64,000 nt of DNA from an uncultured Acidobacteriaceae bacterium (GTDB lineage: Bacteria; Acidobacteriota; Terriglobia; Terriglobales; Acidobacteriaceae), in contig CALFMO010000068.1 in assembly GCA_937879855.1 (NCBI GenBank), positions 1 through 64,000 of the forward strand. The letters are read 5' to 3'. Each line of letters opens with the position of its first letter. Position 1 is the stretch's first letter. This document shows positions 38,888-46,445 of the stretch, piece after piece. The position numbers and the translations under genes are program-made. A model generated the notes under the pieces. That model was not told the DNA's origin. It did no database searches and worked only from the letters and a program-made list of their open reading frames with translations.

Positions 38888-39613
38888 TCACGGTCTTGCG
38901 TAGGCCGGGCTGTCCGGTTCGGGGCGGTCGTAGTCCCGGCCGTATTTGTTTTTGTGGGCAAGCGCGAGGTCTGATTCAGCTAGATTGAAAGTCCCCAGCG
39001 ATGTCGCGCCGGGACCGATTGTGACTTCGCGGCTCAGGGCGTGAAGTTCGTCAGGTGCAACCGAACTGTGAAATATCTGCAGGTCGTAACGGCCCGCCGG
39101 AACGTCAGGAATCGTAAGGTCTCCGTGAGAGTCCGAGGTGGCATAGTAAGGCGTTGCCACTGCGATCACTACGGCACTCATTTCAGCGTGGATACTGCAA
39201 AAGATGAAAGAGACGCCAGGCTTATCGAACTGGACGAAGCGTGTTGTCCCGCTTTCATACAGGCCCAGATCGAAGCGCTTTCCCTCGAACAGCGAAAATA
39301 CATTGTGAAAAAACGGATCACGGTTGGGAAATTCCACTTTGCCGCCAACCGGAATTACCAGAAGCGACGGATGGAAGCTCTTGTTTTTCTGCACCAGTTG
39401 CGGGATGTGTGAGGGATCCTGGCGCGGGGGCGGCTCGAACGGTCCTCCCACAGGAGTCAACCAGATGACCGCTTTCGACGCGTTTGCAACGGAATGACCA
39501 TTTTTGGTGAGCTCGACGCGAGCCTTGAGAGCCGACTGCTGCGCCGACGCGCATAACGCCGACAGTGCCAGCAGGGTGAAGAGCAACCGTCCGCGATGGA
39601 TGAAGTAATTCAA
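38888..39613 (-). CDS. Exported cupredoxin (plastocyanin-like) protein
   Basis: A 241-residue periplasmic protein. A signal peptide (LLFTLLALSALCASAQ) is followed by an Ig-like stretch and a cupredoxin domain with a complete type 1 copper site: His in DPFFHNVFS (about 103), then Cys, His and Met in FCSIHAEMSAV (about C138, H141, M144). A short carboxypeptidase-regulatory-like part follows (IPDVPAGRYDLQIFHSS). This matches the methylamine-utilisation-protein-like cupredoxins of uncertain function. The start is TTG with AGGAA 8 bases upstream; it overlaps the porin stop by 4 bases (TTGA), so translation is coupled. Likely an electron carrier or copper sensor in the envelope. Confidence 0.85.
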   Translation of the reverse strand: MNYFIHRGRLLFTLLALSALCASAQQSALKARVELTKNGHSVANASKAVIWLTPVGGPFEPPPRQDPSHIPQLVQKNKSFHPSLLVIPVGGKVEFPNRDPFFHNVFSLFEGKRFDLGLYESGTTRFVQFDKPGVSFIFCSIHAEMSAVVIAVATPYYATSDSHGDLTIPDVPAGRYDLQIFHSSVAPDELHALSREVTIGPGATSLGTFNLAESDLALAHKNKYGRDYDRPEPDSPAYARP

Positions 39614-41226
39614 AATAGAATTCCTATCGATAGGTTGACCTGATTGACGACGCTGCTGTTGCTATAGACGGGAAAGGTGCGCAAACGTCTGAGCTCGGCA
39701 GAAAGGAGCAGGTCGGAGCGAGGGCGAAAAACCACATTCGCCAGAGCGCCGCGATTGCGTCCAAAAATTTCTCCCAGATTATTCTGATCGGTGGCGAAGC
39801 CGCGCGCGTCGCCGGCAAAGGCGTTGTCTTCGGCGAATACGCCATTGAACTCGACCTTCGGAGTCGCCTGGAATTTCAATTGCGCCCATCCGCCTGCGGT
39901 GTTGAGGCCGCGGATGGGAGTGACCGGCGATCTGGGATCGCCGCCGTACAGGATGGAAGTTCCGATGGCGCCGCCCAATCCGCCGATGCCGCGACCGCGA
40001 TAAAACTCACCGGATAAAGCGAGGCGGGACAGAAGAGGAATCTGCCAATCGGCCATCCCGGCCCAGGCGTCGACATAACGGTCCCACGTCCAGTCCTGGC
40101 GGCCGTAATAGCCGGCGACACCAAAGCTGAGGGGACGCTCGTGCACTGGACGCGACCAGGCCGTACGGTAGCCATAGGCAGGCTGTCCGGAGAGTTCGCC
40201 AGCTTGCGGCGTGCGAAGGAACCGGTTGCCGTAAGGATATTGCCAATCCAGATTGTCGAGAATTCCTGCCTGCATGGTTACGGTTTGCTGATCGGAGATA
40301 GCGAAGCGGTGCTCGATGCGGAGTTGCGGCGTCCAGGCCCAGAGGTTTCCGGCGAAGGCGAACGTGGGAGTAGCGAGCGACGCGAAGGAAGTGGGGGAGA
40401 GCGGCGAGATGAAGAGCGAATCCTGGCCCGCAACAACCGAGGTGTGTGCCCAATCGAAGCGCACACTGGCGGTCTGCAGGCGCGCGATTCCGAAGTTGAC
40501 GCCGTTGCCGGTCGCGGGAAATCCTCCGGCGAAATCGAGTTGCACATCGGCGGATGTATGTGCCCCAGCGACGTTAGGGCCGAAGATTTCGAGACCGATT
40601 TCGGACTGGCGCAGCGTCGCGCCAAGAGTGCTAGAGGGCCAGCCCGGCGGGACTGGCTGGGCATAGTCTGGGAAGTCCAGATTGTCGGAGTTGCCGAGAT
40701 TGCGGAAGGCGTTCATCAGAACGATGCCATGCAGGCGGGCACGATATTTGGAAGCGCTCTCGACCTTGGTTTGATATTGTTCATCGATTTTCGAGCCGAG
40801 CAGCGAAGTGTTTTCTTCCAGCTTCTGGACGCGTTCTTCGAGTTGGGTTGAACCCTGAACCGCGTTCGGGGCGCCTGATGCGGCGCCAGATTCATTTTCC
40901 AGCGAAGCGGATTGTGCCGCGGCCACCGCGGACTGTGCGCCGGTGGAGATCGCAGGCCGATCCAGCAGAGCGCGCGTGGCTCGCAGGTCCTGGCGCAGTT
41001 GATGCATTTCAGCTCGCGTATCGGCACTTTCGGCACGCATCTGCTCCACCAGAGTTCGAAGTTGGCGGACCTGCTCTTGCAAGTCGCGCACTGCGCTGGC
41101 GCTCGGGTCAGTCGTGGCGCCGGTAGTCGCGGGGGAATCCTGCGCGCGGCCGAACGCGCAGCAGAAAACAAAGGCGGCAACCGCCAATGCGGCCCTGCGA
41201 ACCGCGGAAGTCCTATGACTCTTCAC
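39610..41226 (-). CDS. Outer-membrane porin-like protein with coiled-coil N-terminus
   Basis: A 538-residue outer-membrane protein resembling DcaP-like porins. A signal peptide (LAVAAFVFCCAFGRAQD) is followed by a coiled coil (about 48-90: VRDLQEQVRQLRTLVEQM), an Ala/Ser linker, a second short coil (LEERVQKLEENTSLLGSKID), and a barrel of about 370 residues starting at LHGIVLMNAFRNLG. It ends QVNLSIGILF with the terminal Phe typical of outer-membrane barrels. The start is taken as GTG because AGGAGG lies 7 bases before it; an upstream ATG has no ribosome binding site. The coil probably trimerises and may touch peptidoglycan. It is coupled to the cupredoxin downstream. Confidence 0.85.
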   Translation of the reverse strand: MKSHRTSAVRRAALAVAAFVFCCAFGRAQDSPATTGATTDPSASAVRDLQEQVRQLRTLVEQMRAESADTRAEMHQLRQDLRATRALLDRPAISTGAQSAVAAAQSASLENESGAASGAPNAVQGSTQLEERVQKLEENTSLLGSKIDEQYQTKVESASKYRARLHGIVLMNAFRNLGNSDNLDFPDYAQPVPPGWPSSTLGATLRQSEIGLEIFGPNVAGAHTSADVQLDFAGGFPATGNGVNFGIARLQTASVRFDWAHTSVVAGQDSLFISPLSPTSFASLATPTFAFAGNLWAWTPQLRIEHRFAISDQQTVTMQAGILDNLDWQYPYGNRFLRTPQAGELSGQPAYGYRTAWSRPVHERPLSFGVAGYYGRQDWTWDRYVDAWAGMADWQIPLLSRLALSGEFYRGRGIGGLGGAIGTSILYGGDPRSPVTPIRGLNTAGGWAQLKFQATPKVEFNGVFAEDNAFAGDARGFATDQNNLGEIFGRNRGALANVVFRPRSDLLLSAELRRLRTFPVYSNSSVVNQVNLSIGILF

Positions 41227-41274
41227 AGCGTCCCTCCTACCGGGGGTCAGGCACATGAAGAGAAAGAAGCGTGC

Positions 41275-43173
41275 CTATGGGCCCGGGTGCGAAATCGAAT
41301 TCTGGGTGGCTTCATCCCGCTGAGCGGGCACAAGAGAAGGCACGTCCACACTGGTCCCGTCGGAGCTGCGGGAGGCATCTTGCATGCGCCCAGGCAGCAC
41401 GATGCGGAACACGGTCATGCGCTGGGGCGTGCGTTCCGTAACAATTTCTCCGCCGTGATCTTGCACGATTTTCTGCACCACCGCTAGCCCCAGCCCGGTG
41501 CCGTTCTCCTTGCCGTAGCTGACGAAAGGATGGAACAGCCTGTCGCGGATGGAATCGGCGATGCCGGGACCGTTATCGGCGACCGACATAGTAATGGAAT
41601 CGTTGCCTTCCGCGGCGGTGACCTCGACGATGCCGCCCACTGGCGGAGCCGCTTCACAAGCATTCAACAGCAAGTTGTATAAGGCGCGTTCCAGTTTGCG
41701 CTGGTCGAACCACCCTGAAACATGCGCGCCGCACACCACATGGATGGACCGGTTGTGATGGCGGGGATGCAAACGGACGGCCTGTACGGCCCGCTGGATG
41801 GTTTCCGAAACGTTGCCGTAAGAGGGACTCAACGATTCGCGGGTGCGGGCGAATTCGAGTAGGGAATCGATGAGATCGGTCATCAGATTCACGCCGGAAC
41901 GAACTTCCTGATAGAGTTCCTCGCGCTGAGGCGTCGTGAGATGGCTGTCGACGAGGAATTCCGAGTTGGCGACGATGGCCGCAAGGGAGTGGCGGAGATC
42001 ATGGGAAATGGAACTGGCCATGCGCCCGATGGTGGCCAATTGCTCGGATTCGAGCAGGTCGCGCTGTGTCTTGAGAAGGCTGGCGCGCATGCGGTCGAAG
42101 GCGCTGGTCAATTCCGCTACTTCATCTCCGCCGCGCCGATCCAGCGGATGGTGGAAGTCACCGCCTTCCAGTGCGCGTACGCCGGCGACCAGACTGCCGA
42201 GAGGCCGCGTGAAAGTATGGGAGATAAAGAATACCAAGCCGCTTCCCACCAGAATTGCAGCTAAGCCCAGAAGAACCAGATAACGATTGAGTTGAGCCAC
42301 AAACTTCGTTGCCTGATCGTAGGAACCAAGGACGCTCAATCGCACCGGCACCTGGCGAGAGCCCGAGAGAACGAGGGAAGTGGCTAGGAAGCGTTCGCTT
42401 CCGATCTCGATGTCCCGTGGATCGTCATGGGCGGAGCCGGTAATCAGATCCTTAACACTGCCGACCTGCATCTGTGCATGAGTCAGGGTGGTGCCAACGA
42501 TTTCGTTTCCGCAGGAAAACGCGACTTCACTGCCGGCCACCTTGCTGACCTGGCGGGCCAGACGATCGTTGATCTCGTAACCAATTACCAGGAACCCGAG
42601 TAGAGTTCCCTCGGTTCGAGTGCCGGCATAGATGGGCTGGATGAACGTCTGGTAGAGGTGATGATCTCCCGACCACCAGTGGCTGGATTCTCCTCGATCT
42701 TCGTCGAGTGATTGATGGAAATATTTTTCGGCAGCCTCCCGAGTGAATCCCGGAGTCTTGGTGTGAAGCGCGACGACGCGGCCCCTACGATCGACCAGCA
42801 CAAAAAGATCGCTGGCTGCGATCTGGGAAATATCCTGCGACGCGTCCTGGATGGTCAGAGGGTGGGCGCTGGTCATGATGGCGCGCGTATAGGGCAGGTC
42901 GGCGAGCAGAGCCACGTCATTGGTCAGCATGGTTTCGCGTTCATGCTGGAAGTTCTGGAAGGCATCCACTGAATTGCGCAAATTGACCGCGATGCTTTGC
43001 CGGACGTTGTTGCGAATGCTGCGCTGGACAAGAAGAAGGCTAGTGGTGGTGAGCGCCGCGGTAATCAGCAGCATCGAGAGCAAAAAGCGAGTTCGCAGGC
43101 GCAGGCGAGGCAGAGTCGCAGCGCTGGGTTCTGGCGCAGCACGATGGGCCACGGGTTCAGTAGACGGCTTCAC
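41275..43173 (-). CDS. Periplasmic-sensing histidine kinase with Cache-like domain and HAMP
   Basis: A 632-residue sensor kinase. Membrane segment 1 (FLLSMLLITAALTTTSLLLV, about 30-49), a large periplasmic sensor of Cache type (about 50-290, with SDLFVLVDRRGRVVALHTK), membrane segment 2 (LVLLGLAAILVGSGLVFFIS), HAMP, and HisKA with His in SSISHDLRHSLAAI (about 391). The ATPase domain has N box NLLLNACEAAP, G1 DNGPGIA and G2 GTGLGLAVV. It begins with GTG five bases after the response-regulator stop, so the two are coupled. It lies just upstream of the porin/cupredoxin pair in the same direction and may sense a ligand linked to them. The Cache assignment is by pattern only. Confidence 0.9.
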   Translation of the reverse strand: MKPSTEPVAHRAAPEPSAATLPRLRLRTRFLLSMLLITAALTTTSLLLVQRSIRNNVRQSIAVNLRNSVDAFQNFQHERETMLTNDVALLADLPYTRAIMTSAHPLTIQDASQDISQIAASDLFVLVDRRGRVVALHTKTPGFTREAAEKYFHQSLDEDRGESSHWWSGDHHLYQTFIQPIYAGTRTEGTLLGFLVIGYEINDRLARQVSKVAGSEVAFSCGNEIVGTTLTHAQMQVGSVKDLITGSAHDDPRDIEIGSERFLATSLVLSGSRQVPVRLSVLGSYDQATKFVAQLNRYLVLLGLAAILVGSGLVFFISHTFTRPLGSLVAGVRALEGGDFHHPLDRRGGDEVAELTSAFDRMRASLLKTQRDLLESEQLATIGRMASSISHDLRHSLAAIVANSEFLVDSHLTTPQREELYQEVRSGVNLMTDLIDSLLEFARTRESLSPSYGNVSETIQRAVQAVRLHPRHHNRSIHVVCGAHVSGWFDQRKLERALYNLLLNACEAAPPVGGIVEVTAAEGNDSITMSVADNGPGIADSIRDRLFHPFVSYGKENGTGLGLAVVQKIVQDHGGEIVTERTPQRMTVFRIVLPGRMQDASRSSDGTSVDVPSLVPAQRDEATQNSISHPGP

Positions 43174-43178
43174 GAGAA

Positions 43179-43922
43179 TCAGCGAACGAACTTGTACCCC
43201 ATGCCATGTACGGTGCGGAAGTGTACGGGGCTGGACGGGTCTTTCTCCAGTTTCTGGCGAAGTTTGAGTATGTGGTTGTCGACGGTACGGGTGGACGGAT
43301 AGTTCTGGTAGCCCCAGACTTCGTTGAGCAGTTCGTCGCGGCTGATAACCCGGTCGGCGTTCTGCACCAGGAATTGGAAGGTCTTGAATTCCTGGGCGGT
43401 CAAAACGACAACATTGCCATCGCGCTTGACTTCCATCTTCTTGAAGTCGGCGGTGATGCCATCAAAGTTGACCAACTGAACGTCGGGAGTGCGGGCAGTG
43501 TGGCGAAGTGCGGCCCGGACGCGCGCTAGGAGTTCCCGAGGACTGAAAGGCTTGGTCACGTAGTCGTCCGCGCCTAGTTCGAGCAACAAGACCTTGTCGG
43601 AGACATCGCTCGCCGCGCTCAGGACGACGATGGGAAGGGTCGGGGCCAGCGCCTTGACCTCTTTGCATACGTCGCGGCCGGAAACCTTAGGGAGACGAAG
43701 GTCGAGGACGATCGCGGCTGGCGGCGCAGCCTGGAAGCTGTCGAGGGCGGAACGACCGTCGGACTGGATTTCGACTGCGTAGCCCTCGGTTTCAAACAAC
43801 CGACGAAGAGCCTTTTGGACCGCCGGGTCGTCTTCCACGACCAGGATGCGACCGGCAGGCTTGGCGGACGTGGGCGGGTTGACTGCTCGTGCAGCGCTGA
43901 GCGGAATAGCAAGATTCCCCAT
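43179..43922 (-). CDS. OmpR/PhoB-family response regulator
   Basis: A 247-residue regulator. A Pro/Ala-rich leader of about 20 residues precedes the receiver domain (ILVVEDDPAVQKALRRLF, phospho-Asp in AIVLDLRLPKVSG near residue 74, Lys in YVTKPFSP). The C-terminal winged helix (about 150-247) has LTAQEFKTFQFLVQNADRVI and the recognition/wing TRTVDNHILKLRQKLE, ending GMGYKFVR. It is the first gene of a leftward cluster with the sensor kinase, porin and cupredoxin. AGGA lies about 10 bases before the ATG. Target genes probably include this cluster. Confidence 0.95.
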   Translation of the reverse strand: MGNLAIPLSAARAVNPPTSAKPAGRILVVEDDPAVQKALRRLFETEGYAVEIQSDGRSALDSFQAAPPAAIVLDLRLPKVSGRDVCKEVKALAPTLPIVVLSAASDVSDKVLLLELGADDYVTKPFSPRELLARVRAALRHTARTPDVQLVNFDGITADFKKMEVKRDGNVVVLTAQEFKTFQFLVQNADRVISRDELLNEVWGYQNYPSTRTVDNHILKLRQKLEKDPSSPVHFRTVHGMGYKFVR

Positions 43923-44135
43923 AAATAGTTTGTCCTGTCCGAGGGAAAAACCTCCGGGCCCAAACTAACTCCCGGAAGTAGATCGACCTCTGAAGCTTAC
44001 AATGATTTGACGACTGATTTGCCCATTTAAATGCTTCTTTTGACATTCTTTTTACAACTTCAAATCGGGGTCAATTGTCGCCGCGGAAATCGACTTGCAT
44101 AGGCGGGCTGGTATTGAGCGGGGGATTCCGACCGC

Positions 44136-44921
44136 ATGCCGAGCGCTGGGAGCGAATCGTCCTGTCGTAAAATTGAGCCCTTGCCTGGCCAAACGAAACT
44201 AGACCGTCTTGTGGTGGTGTTGGTGCGCCCACGCAACCCTTTGAACATTGGGGCCGCCGCTCGTGCCATGAGCAATTTCGGAGCTCACCGGTTGCGGCTG
44301 GTAAATCCTTACGCGGCGGGCTTTCGGGAAGCGCGATCCGCGGTCGGTGCGTCAGAGTTGCTTCAGGAGGCAGAAGAGTTCAAGACGGTTGCCGAAGCCG
44401 TCGCGGACTGCGCTCTGGTCGTGGGAACGACCGCGGTGCGCAATCGGGTGTTGGCCCAGCCGGTGCGGCGGCTGGACGAGGCCGCCGGTCAAACAGTGTG
44501 GACTCAACTTCAGACTGAACGAGTCGCGTTGCTGTTCGGCTCGGAAAAAATTGGTCTTACCAACAAAGACTTCAGCCACTGTCACTGGTTACTGAACATT
44601 CCTACGAGCCAGCAAAACATTTCCATGAATTTGGGGCAGGCAGTCGCGGTTTGCCTCTATGAGTTGGCGCGGGACACTTCGGTGACGCCGTCGGCCGAAG
44701 AATTCGAACCCGCCAGCGCGGGCGCGTGCGAGCAGATCACGGAGGGATTGCTCGAGGCGCTGCGAATGAGCGGCTACGTGAAACCGGGGACAGACGCCAT
44801 GTTTGAGAAGAAAGCCCGGCGGCTGATCCTGCGTTTCCGGATGGAAGCCTACGACGCCAAACTGCTGCTGGGAATGGTGAGGCAGATCGTGTGGAAGTTG
44901 CAGCAGGCGGACAAGCGCTAG
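44136..44921 (+). CDS. tRNA/rRNA methyltransferase, TrmJ/TrmH (SPOUT) family
   Basis: A 261-residue SPOUT-fold RNA 2'-O-methyltransferase, TrmJ-like. Motif 1 VLVRPRNPLNIGAAARAMSN (about 30-49), motif 2 region VALLFGSEKIGLTNKD, and motif 3 LNIPTSQQNISMNLGQAVAV containing the conserved Asn/Leu-rich knot. The C-terminal helical extension (about 175-261) is typical of TrmJ, which modifies position 32 of some tRNAs, but the substrate cannot be fixed by sequence alone. The N-terminal 25 residues are unconserved and the start may lie a little downstream; GGGGGA sits 8 bases before the chosen ATG. Its stop overlaps the convergent pseudokinase gene by 4 bp. Confidence 0.9.
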   Translation: MPSAGSESSCRKIEPLPGQTKLDRLVVVLVRPRNPLNIGAAARAMSNFGAHRLRLVNPYAAGFREARSAVGASELLQEAEEFKTVAEAVADCALVVGTTAVRNRVLAQPVRRLDEAAGQTVWTQLQTERVALLFGSEKIGLTNKDFSHCHWLLNIPTSQQNISMNLGQAVAVCLYELARDTSVTPSAEEFEPASAGACEQITEGLLEALRMSGYVKPGTDAMFEKKARRLILRFRMEAYDAKLLLGMVRQIVWKLQQADKR

Positions 44922-46246
44922 CGGGTTACCGGTTCGGCTGATGCTTGGATTCCGCTTCGCTTGAAGCGAAACTGGATGAGCCACGTGCTGGGGGAAGGCT
45001 GAGGAGCGAATTCCCAGCGCTGCGCCGCTTTCAGAGCCAAACTGGCGAAGTATCGGCTCGGTCCCGGAGTTTTCAACCTCGCCGCTGTAACTTTGCCCGA
45101 TGGATTCACTTCGACTCGCGCAGTCACCTTGATGGTCCCATGGATGGTGTTGCGCGAGTTCTGAGAAACGTCGGGGATCACCTGGTGGGCGACTCCCTCT
45201 TCGGAGGCCACGGGTCGCCTCGGAGTTCGCGCTGGCTCTTGAACTGCCGGGTTGGGCTTAGGTGTGGGTGGAGGTTGCGATGCGGTCTGAGGCTTAGCTT
45301 GAGGCGCGGTTTGCTCGGTCGTGGTGGCGGGCGCAGTTCCACTCTTGCCGCGCGAAAAGAACACGATCAGCGCGACTACCACGGCAATAATCAGCAGGGC
45401 AGCGGCGATGGGGCCGCGTTTTACGGGACTGGGTGGAGGCGGAGGTAGTGGTGGCGCGACGGGAACAGAGCGCGCCGCAGGCTGCAGCCGCGCTTGGATC
45501 TCGGCGATGGAGCAGCGCCGCTTTGGGTCAAGATGCAGACACTCGCGCGCGATGCCGCGGAACGGTTCGGGAACAGTCCCCGGCACATCACGGCCGGCAG
45601 GCGACGCATCATCGACGAAAGCAACGTTCTGCGTGAGAGCAGCGACCAGAGTGACGCCGACCGACCAAACGTCGCCCGCGGGCGAGATGATTCCCGCCGC
45701 CGTTTCGGGCGCATCGTAAGCGTCACGCCGCCTGAACCCGGAATTCGACTCCGTGATCGGAATGATTTGATCGGTGGAGAGCTTCAATTGATCGCCGCTG
45801 GCCAGCACGTTGGAGGGCTTGATGCGTCCATGCACGAATCCCTTGCTATGCAGGTAAGACAGCGCGTCCAGGACTGGGGGCAGCAGTTCCGTGACTTCGG
45901 CGTGCGCCAGCGGCCGCTGAGGGAGAATCTGGGATAGATCTTCCTCGGCACATTCCATGACAACGTAGAGGAACGGCGCACCGTCGAAGCGGAAGCGGCC
46001 CGATTCGTAAATGCGAATGAGGTGAGGATGAGAAAGCTGGGCGGCGGCGGCCCAATGCGAAAGCTGGCGCTCGGCCTGAGGGCCGTCGGCGGAGATCAGC
46101 TTGATCGCGGCCTTGGAGGATGGCTGTCCGGGCCTCTCGGTGAGAAAGACGGCGCTGTGATCAGAGCCGCCCAGCCACTGTCGAAGCGGAAATTTTCCGT
46201 CGACCGTTCGGCCTGCCCACGTTTTCCAAAGCCCAGGATTACTCAT
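44918..46246 (-). CDS. Membrane pseudokinase fused to TonB C-terminal domain
   Basis: A 442-residue protein. Residues about 14-255 have a Ser/Thr-kinase (PknB-like) fold: the ATP lysine K49 in AAIKLI, hinge LYVVMECAEEDL, APE-like YDAPETA and GDVWSVGVTL. Two catalytic residues are missing: the HRD-type loop reads VHGRIKPSNVL (Asp replaced by Arg, about 138), and the DFG position reads LKLSTDQI. It is therefore predicted to be a pseudokinase. A Pro-rich linker, a membrane segment (AAALLIIAVVVALIVFF, about 279-296), a Pro/Gln/Thr stalk, and a TonB C-terminal-like domain (about 365-435: VTARVEVNPSGKVTAARLKT, AAQRWEFAPQ) follow. The layout suggests a cytoplasmic binding module transmitting to a periplasmic TonB-like domain. 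Confidence 0.85.
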   Translation of the reverse strand: MSNPGLWKTWAGRTVDGKFPLRQWLGGSDHSAVFLTERPGQPSSKAAIKLISADGPQAERQLSHWAAAAQLSHPHLIRIYESGRFRFDGAPFLYVVMECAEEDLSQILPQRPLAHAEVTELLPPVLDALSYLHSKGFVHGRIKPSNVLASGDQLKLSTDQIIPITESNSGFRRRDAYDAPETAAGIISPAGDVWSVGVTLVAALTQNVAFVDDASPAGRDVPGTVPEPFRGIARECLHLDPKRRCSIAEIQARLQPAARSVPVAPPLPPPPPSPVKRGPIAAALLIIAVVVALIVFFSRGKSGTAPATTTEQTAPQAKPQTASQPPPTPKPNPAVQEPARTPRRPVASEEGVAHQVIPDVSQNSRNTIHGTIKVTARVEVNPSGKVTAARLKTPGPSRYFASLALKAAQRWEFAPQPSPSTWLIQFRFKRSGIQASAEPVTR

Positions 46247-46359
46247 GCTCCGCTACCCGCGAACGAACATTCTATGCCATTGTTAAAAAACGGGTAAACA
46301 CGCGGAGGTTCGCCGCGGCGATGGCGGGTGGACAGGGACCAGTGGGCAGAGACCAGTGG

Positions 46360-46440
46360 CCAGTGGCTAGTGGCCAGTGATCAGTAAAATCAGCATTGCT
46401 GTTTTTGACTGATCACTAACCACTGCCCACTAGCCACTGG
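46360..46440. repeat. AGTGGCCAGTGG-type repeat forming imperfect inverted repeat
   Basis: Tandem CAGTGG/CTAGTGG units (from about 46340) end in GTGATCAGT. After about 22 bases the reverse complement follows: ACTGATCACTAACC to ACTAGCCACTGG. It lies upstream of the pseudokinase gene and 5 bp downstream of the leftward secreted-protein gene, so it may terminate that operon; TTTTTTCACC follows on the plus strand. Confidence 0.65.
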
Positions 46441-46445
46441 TTTTT

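Noticed and set aside
39876..40851. Several open frames on both strands inside the porin gene.
   Set aside because: They follow the porin codon pattern in shifted frames and have no independent start signals or family matches.
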